From Psococerastis gibbosa (lineage: Eukaryota; Arthropoda; Insecta; Psocodea; Psocidae), in NCBI GenBank assembly GCA_963971405.1, contig OZ020484.1, forward strand, positions 37,904,770 to 37,968,769: a stretch of DNA of 64,000 nt. Direction: 5' to 3'. The notes under the pieces were generated by a model. The model made no database searches. It was not told where the DNA came from and saw only the letters and a list, made by a program, of their open reading frames with translations. Of this stretch, positions 55,673 through 64,000 are shown piece by piece. The translations under genes and the position numbers were made by a program. The first letter of the stretch is position 1. The number at the start of each line of letters is the position of its first letter.

Positions 55673-58092
55673 AGAAGAAATAAGGTGACAAGGTGCAAAA
55701 TTATTAACCATTGCAATATGCATACTTTATAGGGAGAAAGGAACCATTCTTTTGTCTGGAGACTGGAAGTAGAGGATCTGTGTTTTAGCTTAAGGCACTA
55801 ACAAGCATTGTGGCAGCCCTCACTCTAAGTAAAATTCATTGAAAATTACTGAAAATTATTTGCACGGCACTGTACCAAACAGTCATTTAATTCCAAACAT
55901 ACCACAAGCAATAAAATCATATTGGGTCTCGTCGGGACCGACGGTTTCAAATCAATTTTGCCTCTATCCAACTGACACTTCGTACCTAAAGCCCAGGTAC
56001 TATTCGCCCCTGAATATAATTCTGGATACGGCACAATCAAACACTTGTGATTGCGCACGCGTAGATTGGGCTGTTTATGTAAAGATGTCACATCCGCCCC
56101 CACCAGCGGACGTGTCAGGCCCCAAAGTCGTGAGCTGCCCCATTCATAGCCACAAACCGATCTACCTGATAACAACGCTTTTCCCCCATTGATATCACTG
56201 AGATAAAAAGTTACGGCAAAATGCGGTGTGTCGGGTAACTTATGGACCCATCACAAGGCTGGCAGCGGTGCGAATGGTTGCAAACAAAATTGTAGTATTT
56301 ACGACTCGTAATAAGTACTGCTGGCAGCTATTCAATAATTTGCAATAAAAAGGGAAAGCACGAATAAAGTCCGATAAATCTTCAATTGAGCTGTTACTGG
56401 TCGGCATAGCTTGTATGTGAGTTGTATGGAAACACAGTGCTTTTTTTTGCAATCGGACTTGTACACTGCCAATCCAGCTGCTGCTACGTTCGATAGCCTC
56501 TACGTACTGTATGTACATGATAGAGGCTTCCAAAAAGAAACCTGTCAGAGTGGGCAGATATTGCTGATCTGATAGGTGCTGACAAGTTATTGGTGCGGTT
56601 GTTGTGTTGGAGGTGACTCCAGGGGGACGAATGAGACTCGGACTATAGTGAGGCAAAAACAGGACATCATTCAGGAGCTACCACAGCAGCTACCTGGATG
56701 AAGGTGTAACCAGAGAGACTAAATGTAACAATGTGAAACCTCAGGTTACAATAAGCTAAAAATAGCTTTAAAAAAAAGGGTTACTGGTACGTTCCGAATA
56801 GCAAGTTAGTGTTGCCGCGCCAACTCGGGAAATGCATGTCAGTTAAATGTTAATTTACCGGACGCTTGTATAGCAATGCAAGCGCAGCCTAATAGGCTGA
56901 AAGTGGGTCCCAGCAAACAAGGGTAATCGTTGCTGCGGGTAAATCCTACCTGCAGTAAGTTCCGACTGTCCATCATTTTCCGTATATTCTATGTAAACGG
57001 TTAATATAATCTGGTTTGCATATTAGCATTCACTGTAGATATTATATAATTACAGTACATTAAAACCTAACTGATTTTTAATTTAGGCTTTATTCGAAAC
57101 AAAAATAAACATAGCCGTCATTTTCAGAAACAGAAATTACTGTAGCTTTCGACAACCAAAATTACCTGTGGCAAACATTTACCTGAAGGTAATATTATTG
57201 CAACTTGGTGGGAGCTACCCCAGCAGAATGGTTGGACACAGTCCCAGGCCACGGTGTGGGCCCATAGGACAGTGCACCTCCTGATTAAAGTGGATTCCAA
57301 ACCACTTGGGAAACACAGTGAAGTCACACGATTAATTCGGAGGTGGCCAAGACAAGTCCAACCATGTTTCCCTACCGGCACTGTGCACACGACCAAGTTA
57401 TCTGCATCTTTGAACCTGCTCTGGTCCGCTGGATTCAACTTGGTATGGCGGCCGTCGGGAGCTACCCTAACTGTTTTCACTATTCTATTAGGATTATTGT
57501 TTTATTTAAGAGAAATGTGACATGTGAGAACGCCAAAAATATATTTTGATTACTGGAGACACCTGTTATGTCTATTCAATAGCAGGTCATAGGGTGGCCC
57601 AAAATAAAATTAAAAACTTTACGGTAGGAAGCGAATGTCCCATCTCTCCCATATAGAATTCTAGTTTACACCCCAAGCTCACTCACAGGCAAACTTTCAT
57701 AAAAGCAATTACAACTCGGAAAACATTTGGAGAATGCTTCCGCGAGATGATAATTTTGACATGTCTGGCTGCTATGTGGGCATTATGCAAATTGGGGCAC
57801 AATAAATAAGGGATGGTGAGCAGTTAGCCAGGTAATCAAGGGCATTACACACACGTGCTACTGAGGGGGTAGTTTTACAAAATTCAATGTCCCATGTGAT
57901 GGCCCCGCATATTTGCATTTCACATCAAACTGTGAAAATTATTATTTTCGGTTGAGCTCAGCAATTTCCCACTTTTGACTGTTTATAAACTTAATGGCTT
58001 CTTTTTGGAGTTTGGATACAAATTGTCGCAATAACGCTTCAGAACAGTTCACTTAAATCATGGGACACCGAAGTTATTACGGTTAAAGTAAT
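55673..58092. other. no supported gene; family H copy at 57526-57660
   Basis: Several frames of 109-138 codons occur on both strands (55839-56192, 55846-56175, 56240-56656, 57124-57480), more than elsewhere in the window, but none shows a domain, splice border or codon pattern I can defend. At 57526-57660, GAACGCCAAAAATATATTTT, a hairpin-like GGAGACACCTG..AGGTCATAGGGTGG, and GGAAGCGAATGTCCCATCTC repeat the family H module order of 28537-28670. Confidence 0.4.
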
Positions 58093-58487
58093 CTTTTATG
58101 AGGATATGCTACGTAGAAAATTGACACCCCAGAATTAAATACTTTTCATTTTTTATTTCATTAACGCAGGAAGTTATTAAAAACTGGACTAATTTAAGTT
58201 GCAGAAGACTACTTCGTGCATCATGCACTCGGGTATTTTTACTTTTCGGCTTTGTAGTTTTTTTCAAAAATCCTAGAATACGCGAAATTTTAGTCCCCAG
58301 TGGTTTTTAAGAAAGAACTTTGGTATACCAAAAATTTAATATTTCAACTAATAACTTCAAATAATACAACTTAAATGAGCCAAATCTTTAATAACTTACT
58401 TTGTTAATTAAATAAAAACTAAATAGTTAATAAAAACAACAAATCTTGCGGGTGCTAATTTTCTACGTATCATGTCCTCTTAAAAGC
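58093..58487. mobile_element. fold-back MITE, family D (copy 3)
   Basis: CTTTTATGAGGATATGCTAC then GTAGAAAATTGACACCCC pairs with GGGTGCTAATTTTCTACGTA then TCATGTCCTCTTAAAAG. Subterminal AAATACTTTTCATTTTTTAT, AGAAGACTACTTCGTGCATC and AAATGAGCCAAATCTTTAAT tie it to copies 1, 2 and 4. The arms are more diverged than in copy 2, suggesting greater age. Confidence 0.7.
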
Positions 58488-58671
58488 AAATTTATTTCAG
58501 TATTTCGATAATATATACCTACCAGCCAACATGAAAAAAATCAACCTTTTACCTAACATGACAATGGCATCATGAGAATCGTTGAATTCACAATAACCAG
58601 AAAATACAATTACAGTCAGTAGTATGCATCGTATCTCATTAACAAGCGTGCCACCTCAAAAGCTAATAACG
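58488..58671. other. no recognisable feature
   Basis: Short unstructured gap between two transposons. Confidence 0.4.
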
Positions 58672-58679
58672 TTCTAAAT

Positions 58680-59012
58680 CAGGGGTTCCCAAACTGTGGT
58701 CCATGGACCACCGGTGGTCCACAGACATATATCAAGTGGTCCACAGGCCAAAGTAAGAAATACGAAAATAAAACAGCTGAGTTATTGGAAATTTGAAATT
58801 AAATACAATTAAATACAAGTCTTGGCCCTGAACTACAAAATCCGCCCGATACCAGTTCTAAACGTTTAATCAAATATTACCACGTAATTTTAGGCACAAG
58901 CTACTTAGTCTTGGTCCTAGAATTTAACGATTTTCCAATCACAGCCATGGGGTCCACGGAACATCATAAAATAATCTAGTGGTCCACGGACTAAAAAGTT
59001 TGGGAACCGCTG
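58680..59012. mobile_element. non-autonomous hAT element, 'CAGGGGTTCCCAAACT' type
   Basis: The ends are CAGGGGTTCCCAAACTGTGG and AAAAGTTTGGGAACCGCTG, a terminal motif I recognise from hAT elements of many animals. It has subterminal repeats of GGTCCA/TGGACC. Flanks TTCTAAAT (58672-58679) and TTCTAAAC (59013-59020) agree at 7 of 8 positions. 333 bp, with no coding frame. Confidence 0.88.
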
Positions 59013-59020
59013 TTCTAAAC

Positions 59021-59263
59021 AATGAGACAGGAGGCAGATGTCCTTGGGAAGACTACGAAGGTGATGTGTTGACAACTCAAGCGAAGCTTAACAACCAAAA
59101 TTGGAGAAGAAAGGTGACGTCAAGGGACGACTCACGACCGGCAGAATGGTGAGAAACCACTGCCCAATTCGCAAGCTAAAAATATACTGCCAGTCAAAAT
59201 GTTGATAATACTGTATCCCTACTCTGGGCACCAAACCCTGATAGTCTAGGCTTGCTGCTAGGG
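59021..59263. other. no recognisable feature
   Basis: Short gap; no motif or window repeat. Confidence 0.4.
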
Positions 59264-59468
59264 CTTAAATAAATAAAGACTTTTTGTTATATTACTAAGT
59301 CAACCAAGCTGAGTTAGGGCTATAAAGCCCTCTCTTACACTCAACTAGGAAGGCCCTGCCTTGCTTTACATACTTTACAAGCATGGCCAGAAAATTTAGC
59401 CAGTGTGGGACTCGAACCAACAACCTTTCGGGTGAAAGTCAGTGTCCGTACCACTACTCTACATGTCA
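59264..59468 (-). mobile_element. SINE family A (copy 10)
   Basis: A near full-length minus-strand copy: head GACATGTAGAGTAGTGGTAC, B box GGTTCGAGTCCCACAC and hairpin GAGGGCTTTATAGCCCTAAC. The middle is altered (GTAAAGTATGTAAAGCAAGG instead of GGGCATGTAAAGCAGGCGGT), and the tail has few TTTA units. Confidence 0.82.
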
Positions 59469-60198
59469 TAACCTTACGATAAGAAATAATATTTTGAAAT
59501 AAATCAATTAGTTTACCGCCTAGCTGCGACAACCCCCTTCCTGCGAAAATTAAATTATGTAATCGTACAAACCTTCCTTAAAAAAAATCCTTGAGCACCT
59601 GACAGCAGAAACACCGATTCAAATGTCCGATATGAAAATAACAATATCGTTTCCATAACGGCGCAATCAAATGAATACATATTAATTAAATGAAATAAAG
59701 ATAAGGTCTAAAGGAGAGTAGGCACACTTCCGAGCCAGACCCCCAAGGCTCCAGCCCGGGGCAGCCTGAATGGCGGGCTGGCAACCACAACATGTAATTT
59801 CCCTCCACCAACACTCAATTGTTACAGCCTACGACCATGTCTACTGCATTTTTCATTAATCGAAAATAATAACGAATCCTCTAGAGTATAAAACTCGTTT
59901 CCAGCCAAGGGCGGCTGTATTAGGATCCCTTGCTCATTTCAATAAAGGTTCCCCTGAAGATGAGTTAGGAAGCCTCAGGTGTGCTACGGGCAGATCTGTG
60001 TTTTAAGGCTGCGGGCTATGGTGGGCTCTAGGCCGCGGTTATTTGTTGGTAATTTATCCTCTACGAGCAGACGCGGAGGCCAAGTCCAGTCTTGTAACCC
60101 AAGATTGGTACTAGTAGTTCATCTAGTTGGAGAGCAAATGTACCCATGTAACGCACCTCATCATGATCTCATTCCCCTCATCAGCCAATGAGTCTTGT
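59469..60198. other. no confirmed feature; GC-richer patch
   Basis: 59700-60060 is GC-richer (CCCCCAAGGCTCCAGCCCGG; GGCTGCGGGCTATGGTGGGC), with a 70-codon frame at 59979-60191 lacking motifs. It is possibly an unrecognised LINE 3' region. Confidence 0.35.
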
Positions 60199-60324
60199 AT
60201 GGTATATATGACACTGACTTTAAACTAACTTTGGTTCAAGAGGTAACCTCTTCGTTATAACTGAAATTAGAGGATATAGAAAAAACTGAACTTGGCGGGA
60301 TTCGAATCCCGTCCAGTCCAGTTG
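60199..60324 (-). mobile_element. tRNA-derived SINE, family K (copy 2)
   Basis: On the minus strand: GGACGGGATTCGAATCCCGC (B box), TCCTCTAATTTCAGTTATAA, CGAAGAGGTTACCTC and AAAGTCAGTGTCATATATAC. Matches 2596-2760. It is adjacent to an RTE-like LINE remnant of the same strand. Confidence 0.65.
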
Positions 60325-60327
60325 TCC

Positions 60328-60451
60328 CTTCTTCTTCTTCTGGTGGCTTTACAGCCTGCCCGACAACACTCCTACAGTCATCTCGGTTTTTTACAACGCT
60401 CCACCATCTACGGACCCCCAACTCATCCTTCCAGCGTTTTCGAGGGTACAT
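60328..60451 (-). mobile_element. C-terminal remnant of an RTE-like LINE (second copy)
   Basis: The minus-strand frame reads YPRKRWKDELGVRRWWSVVK then NRDDCRSVVGQAVKPPEEE. It aligns with the remnant at 14136-14276, with loss of four codons before GVRRWW and of the stop codon, so the frame runs into the GAAGAAG tail. This is a degenerate fragment. Confidence 0.72.
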
Positions 60452-60485
60452 CCGGCATTATGCTTGTTTTGTACATCTTTTTCGG

Positions 60486-60985
60486 CAGTTGCAATGTCAA
60501 TAGTAAGCTTGTTTCAGCTTAATTGTTGTTCGTAGTAGCTGGTGTGAGTTGACATTGGGAACGTGAATCAGCAGTTTGGCAGAAACCCAAAATTTATGTG
60601 GGACCAATAGCCTATTATTATTATTTCTTTTTAAGGACTTTTTATGAACCTAGGCCTACTTATTGTGGCTCATAGGTCCCTTGCCCAATGCCAATGACCC
60701 CGTGGATATTCGTACATTATTTGTATTGTTTCCGTATGAATTTTTGGCCATTGGCAAATTGGTGTACGTTCTCGATATCAACCTACACCGGTTACAAGCG
60801 ATAATGGACAAGATGAGACAAGCTTACCATCGACGCAATGAAACAGGAGAAAGCATGACTTAACCAAGTAAAGATACGAGTCGGACCAATAGCCTACCAA
60901 TAATGTCCCCATACCTATGGGGTAGGCAGGTAGGCAGGGTGCGGTTCTATTGGCCACTAAAAGTAGACCTACGTCCATAAAAACC
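60486..60985 (+). mobile_element. SINE family F (older copy), interrupted by a younger F copy
   Basis: Pieces 60486-60614 (TAGTAAGCTTGTTTCAGCTT, GTGTGAGTTGACATTGGGAA, GTTTGGCAGAAACCC) and 60897-60985 (AATAATGTCCCCATACCTAT, GTAGACCTACGTCCATAAAA) form one plus-strand copy. It is more diverged than other F copies, and its head is lost against the RTE-like remnant. Confidence 0.7.
60615..60882 (-). mobile_element. SINE family F (younger copy) with exact 14-bp TSD
   Basis: GGACCAATAGCCTA occurs at 60601-60614 and 60883-60896, an exact 14-bp duplication of the host F copy. The insert runs on the minus strand from GACTCGTATCTTTACTTGGT to a tail of AAATAATAATAATA. Duplication length and A/T-triplet tail argue for target-primed reverse transcription. 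Confidence 0.92.
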
Positions 60986-61620
60986 CCTTCAAATAATAAT
61001 AAAAACAACAGGCTACTGGCTATTTGTGCATGGCAGCAATACGATAAACCATGTGAAAACGCTGACATTCTTCACCTTCGCTCAATCATTAGGAAAAGTA
61101 ACTCCTGAATCTAAAAACTAGCAAAAAAAGCAATCCAGAATTGGTTTTAACAAGTGCTAAATCATAAATCAACTCGCCACACACGGAGTGAGAACCCAGA
61201 GGTCAGCTGCAAACCATACACTGGACAACACTTCTGCACGAGACATGAAAATGAAGCTTGTAATCGGTTGGTTACCACACACGACGCGCGGGGGGCGAAG
61301 CCCTGGAGCGCCCCCTCGGGCTAGCCCCGGGGCCCCATCAATCAACGCCATGCTGACAGAATGGGAAAACGGTAACAGCATGTGATGGATGTGAAGAAGG
61401 CCACAAGGGGCGGACTATGTTTGCCCATCTTCAAAATGCTCGTTAGTTAACTTCATGGAGAAGTTGGTCTAGGTAGGCTACTCTGCACGTCAACACTTAA
61501 TAGGCTAGTGGCACCCTGTGTTCAGCACTGGGAAACTATGCCCCATCAAATATTGGAAAATACTCAGTGGTCATACAGCAAAAAACAGTTTGCATGCGCC
61601 TAAACAAAAATAAATATCAC
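60986..61620. other. no supported gene; GC-rich patch
   Basis: 61280-61345 (GACGCGCGGGGGGCGAAGCC, CCCCGGGGCCCCATCAATCA) resembles G/C-rich MITE cores but has no matching ends. Frames of 65-96 codons lack motifs. Confidence 0.35.
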
Positions 61621-61744
61621 CAGCAGGCTGATCATGGCGATTGGTATTAATTTAATCCTGGTATTAAAACTGTAAACAAACAAATTTTGAATAGCACTTT
61701 CCACTAAAATTATCTTGTTTACATTTTTAATCCCCTGGTAAACA
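61621..61744 (+). mobile_element. TIR element, family M (copy 2, left half)
   Basis: GGCTGATCATGGCGATTGGT, TATTAAAACTGTAAACAAAC, TTTTGAATAGCACTTTCC and TTATCTTGTTTACATTTTTA repeat the left half of 38671-39111 before that copy's SINE. The right end is missing. Confidence 0.65.
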
Positions 61745-62822
61745 AGAGAGGTTTAGAACCCCAAAAACTTTGAGATATTAATTTCCATGATTGCAGTGCA
61801 GATTCAAACATTAATATTGACAAAAACAAAATAGTCCGAAACTCCGAAATCACCAACATAATACAAACATTAAAATTATTTAGCTACAGTCATTTTTTTA
61901 AAATTATTGTTATGCTCTGCGAAAAAATTTCCTATTTTTAATTTTTCTGTTTATTTATTAAGTTCTTCCAATCAATTTGTTTTATTTTCTCCTAAATTCT
62001 GGGTTAGGGCTTGACTTAATTTGAAAGGGAAAAAAGGTAGATCCTACACCTTCAGCGCGTTTATTTTTGCTTCTATCATACTTGATTAATTATTTTCTAA
62101 CTTTTTTTTCATTCTGCTGATTGACTCTATTTTGGCAGCAAAGCGGATATTCCATATTCACACAATTCATGCATTGCAACTACACATTGTAATTGGATAT
62201 ACTCGTTAAACTTAATAATGAAAGGCTCGTAATACCAAGAGTACAATCTCAGATTACAATGCCATCAAATTACTCTTTTTTACCGAGCTTACTTAAAAAA
62301 AAAAAAATCATAAATAATCGAATGCAACAAAATATTAAATTCTCTGCTTATGGGCGTGCCTTGGCAATCGAGGCTGGCACCAATTTTTTTCATTAGGACC
62401 GTTATGTGCCATTATTGGCAAGTACCACGGCCCACGTACAGTATATTTGTACTGTGCATTACTTGCTACCTACCATATACATACCCAGTTTCTTCACATT
62501 GCCACCAACCCATTGCCAATTCCGTACACGACCTCTTTACGCAATGTTAAAAGTAACAATTTTAGTCTACTTAGCGGGAAAAAACCTCACGATCATGACA
62601 AATGCATACAAATAGCCCATTAATCAATGAGAAAGGTTCGATTCGGATGCCTGCACATGTTCTATGTCCACGAACTCACATACCTTCAAGTTTCAACAAA
62701 TCATAATAGTACTGGATCTGTATTAATTGTTCTACTTCATTCTGAATTATTTCCTCTGCCATACGCGATATTTGTACCGGAAAGTTGCTGGATGAACGGA
62801 GCAAAAACAACATGGTTGCTGC
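61745..62822. other. no recognisable feature
   Basis: AT-rich. The frame at 62627-62977 (116 codons) enters family G and is not credible as a gene. Confidence 0.4.
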
Positions 62823-62825
62823 TTA

Positions 62826-63149
62826 GGCGGGCATTCCACCAACCGGCTAGGGCTAAATACAAAAACGGTGACGTGGTAGCAGACATTCAAGACTTAGGCG
62901 GGGTCTCCACAGACCTCGCATTGCAGAATGCAAATGACATTGACGGAAATGTTTATTTTCCTCTATGCCATAGTTAAAATTGATCAATGATCATACAGTA
63001 AAACCACAAGCAAACAAGCTAAAATTTAAAAATGGCGTCATGAGATATGTTAAGTACAAACATTTTAATAGATTTCCATAAAAAGAAAAATTCTAATTTC
63101 CGTCAATGTCATTTGCATTCTGCAATGCGAGGTCGGTGGATACCTCACC
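62826..63149. mobile_element. palindromic MITE, family G (copy 2), right outer arm lost
   Basis: Starts GGCGGGCATTCCACCAACCG, then GGTGACGTGGTAGCAGACAT. The inner inverted pair (GGCGGGGTCTCCACAGACCT and its mirror AGGTCGGTGGATACCTCACC) is present, but the outer right arm seen at 23216-23285 is absent. The element ends instead in a TAAGAG repeat. Confidence 0.72.
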
Positions 63150-63193
63150 TAAGAGTAACAGTAAGAGTAAGAGTAAGAGTAACTAAGAGTTAC
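63150..63193 (+). repeat. degenerate TAAGAG-type hexamer array
   Basis: Repeated GTAAGAG/GTAACA units directly at the broken end of the family G element, consistent with slippage at or after the truncation. Confidence 0.7.
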
Positions 63194-63841
63194 AATAAGT
63201 CAGTAGTGGTACTGACTTGGACGTTCCAGAGGCACAGACCAGGAAACACTAGAAGAATTGAGCACTTTTGGAACATATATTGCACCCTTTACAAAATTAA
63301 TTATATGGCTTAACACTAGAGAGAATTTTATTTTACTAGAAAAAATAAAAGTTGGTTCAAAAATGGAAATAAATGGAAACAAATTTCTTCTGGCTACGGG
63401 CCCAAATAAATAAATAAATATATATTTCTGTTAAATTATACAATACAAGTAATCAATAAGGAATTGACAAGTATAAAGTAAAATCGTCATCGGCCTGGTT
63501 TACACTACACTAATTCCTAAATTCACCCGGGAAATGCTGATGATGGGAGTAGCACCCACTCCCTGACAACATCTAATTGTTCGATGACTATGATGCCCCT
63601 GCCTCTAAAGTCTAATGTAATGACCACTAAGACTACAGGCAATGTAAATACAACTAACTCTTTGTTGAACAAGGTATGGCCAATGACGTTTTTTTCCTTT
63701 TCTATTCAAGTCAAATCCATGTCAAACGAACTTTCCAAAATTCCATATTCTTGGGAAAATCTATTAAATTCCTGCAACTATGGGATTATGCAACTATGTG
63801 AAAATTTGAGGGTACGCGGTGTACATTAGCCTGCGTGTTCA
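63194..63841. other. no recognisable feature
   Basis: Contains TAAATAAATAAATATATA near 63405, perhaps a retroposon tail, and an 81-codon frame without motifs. Confidence 0.4.
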
Positions 63842-64000
63842 CTTAAGAGTGTACAGCCCGTAGGAAATTGGCATCCCGAAATTTAATACTTTTTATTTTT
63901 TATTTAATTATCTAAGCATGTTATTAATGATTTATGATTTGACACATACGAGTTTTAGAAGACTACTCCATGCATCGTATTATAAGATATTTATAATTTT
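63842..64000. mobile_element. fold-back MITE, family D (copy 4), cut by the window edge
   Basis: CTTAAGAGTGTACAGCCCGT, AGGAAATTGGCATCCCGAAA and TTTAATACTTTTTATTTTTT match the left arm of 52563-52930 closely. The right arm would lie beyond position 64000. Confidence 0.75.

Noticed and set aside
55839..57520. Cluster of 109-138-codon frames as a possible gene
   Set aside because: Frames overlap on both strands, no splice pair or domain was seen and codon use is not distinctive. RNA evidence would be needed.
62627..62977. 116-codon frame
   Set aside because: The second half is family G MITE sequence and the first half has no recognisable feature.

Overview
This window looks like AT-rich nuclear DNA from an animal, probably an invertebrate and plausibly an arthropod. 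That reading rests on tRNA-derived SINEs, 3' ends of non-LTR retrotransposons (LINEs), many short non-autonomous DNA transposons (MITEs) and one exon with canonical GT-AG borders. There is no bacterial-style gene organisation, no rRNA, no CRISPR array and no complete protein-coding gene. Most open frames are short chance frames, many of them inside repeats.

The only convincing host coding sequence is one candidate exon on the minus strand near 45.2-45.4 kb. It has a strong polypyrimidine-AG acceptor, an in-frame ATG, 71 codons rich in His, Gly and Ala, and a GTAAGC donor. It resembles the N-terminal region of a developmental transcription factor, but I cannot name the gene. Its partner exons were not found, so most of the window would be intron and flank of this gene or intergenic DNA. 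A GC- and CpG-rich block at 51.2-51.36 kb is the only other place resembling a promoter or first exon.

The rest is a layered repeat landscape. hAT-like MITEs occur at 303, 1831, 5461, 21487, 24204, 24232, 25905, 49565, 54286, 55246, 55270 and 58680; six have exact and one a near-exact 8-bp target-site duplication (TSD). Palindromic MITEs with TAA-type flanks lie at 22904, 47168, 53652 and 62826. A fold-back family ends in GTAGGAAATTGGCAGCCC-like sequence (35.2, 52.6, 58.1 and 63.8 kb). Another terminal-inverted-repeat (TIR) family lies near 0.54, 24.6, 29.0 and 46.3 kb. Single or low-copy TIR elements lie at 6465, 10863/18507, 32274, 36330, 38671 and 40448.

At least five SINE-like families are present: A (tRNA-Glu-like head, ten copies), F (head of unknown origin, TSDs of 8-14 bp), K, L and N (tRNA-like). 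LINE remnants are C-terminal codons plus 3' UTRs at 14.1, 20.3, 20.8, 44.7 and 60.3 kb, plus two LINE-like tails at 5.1 and 33.9 kb.

Nested insertions give a relative chronology: MITE into SINE A (6.46 and 49.56 kb), SINE A into MITE (38.86 kb), SINE F into SINE F (60.6 kb), hAT MITE into hAT MITE (24.2 and 55.27 kb) and palindromic MITE into palindromic MITE (22.97 kb). LINE, SINE and DNA-transposon activity therefore overlapped in time. I found no evidence for a new enzymatic or defence system; the interest lies in the repeat families and the unidentified exon.
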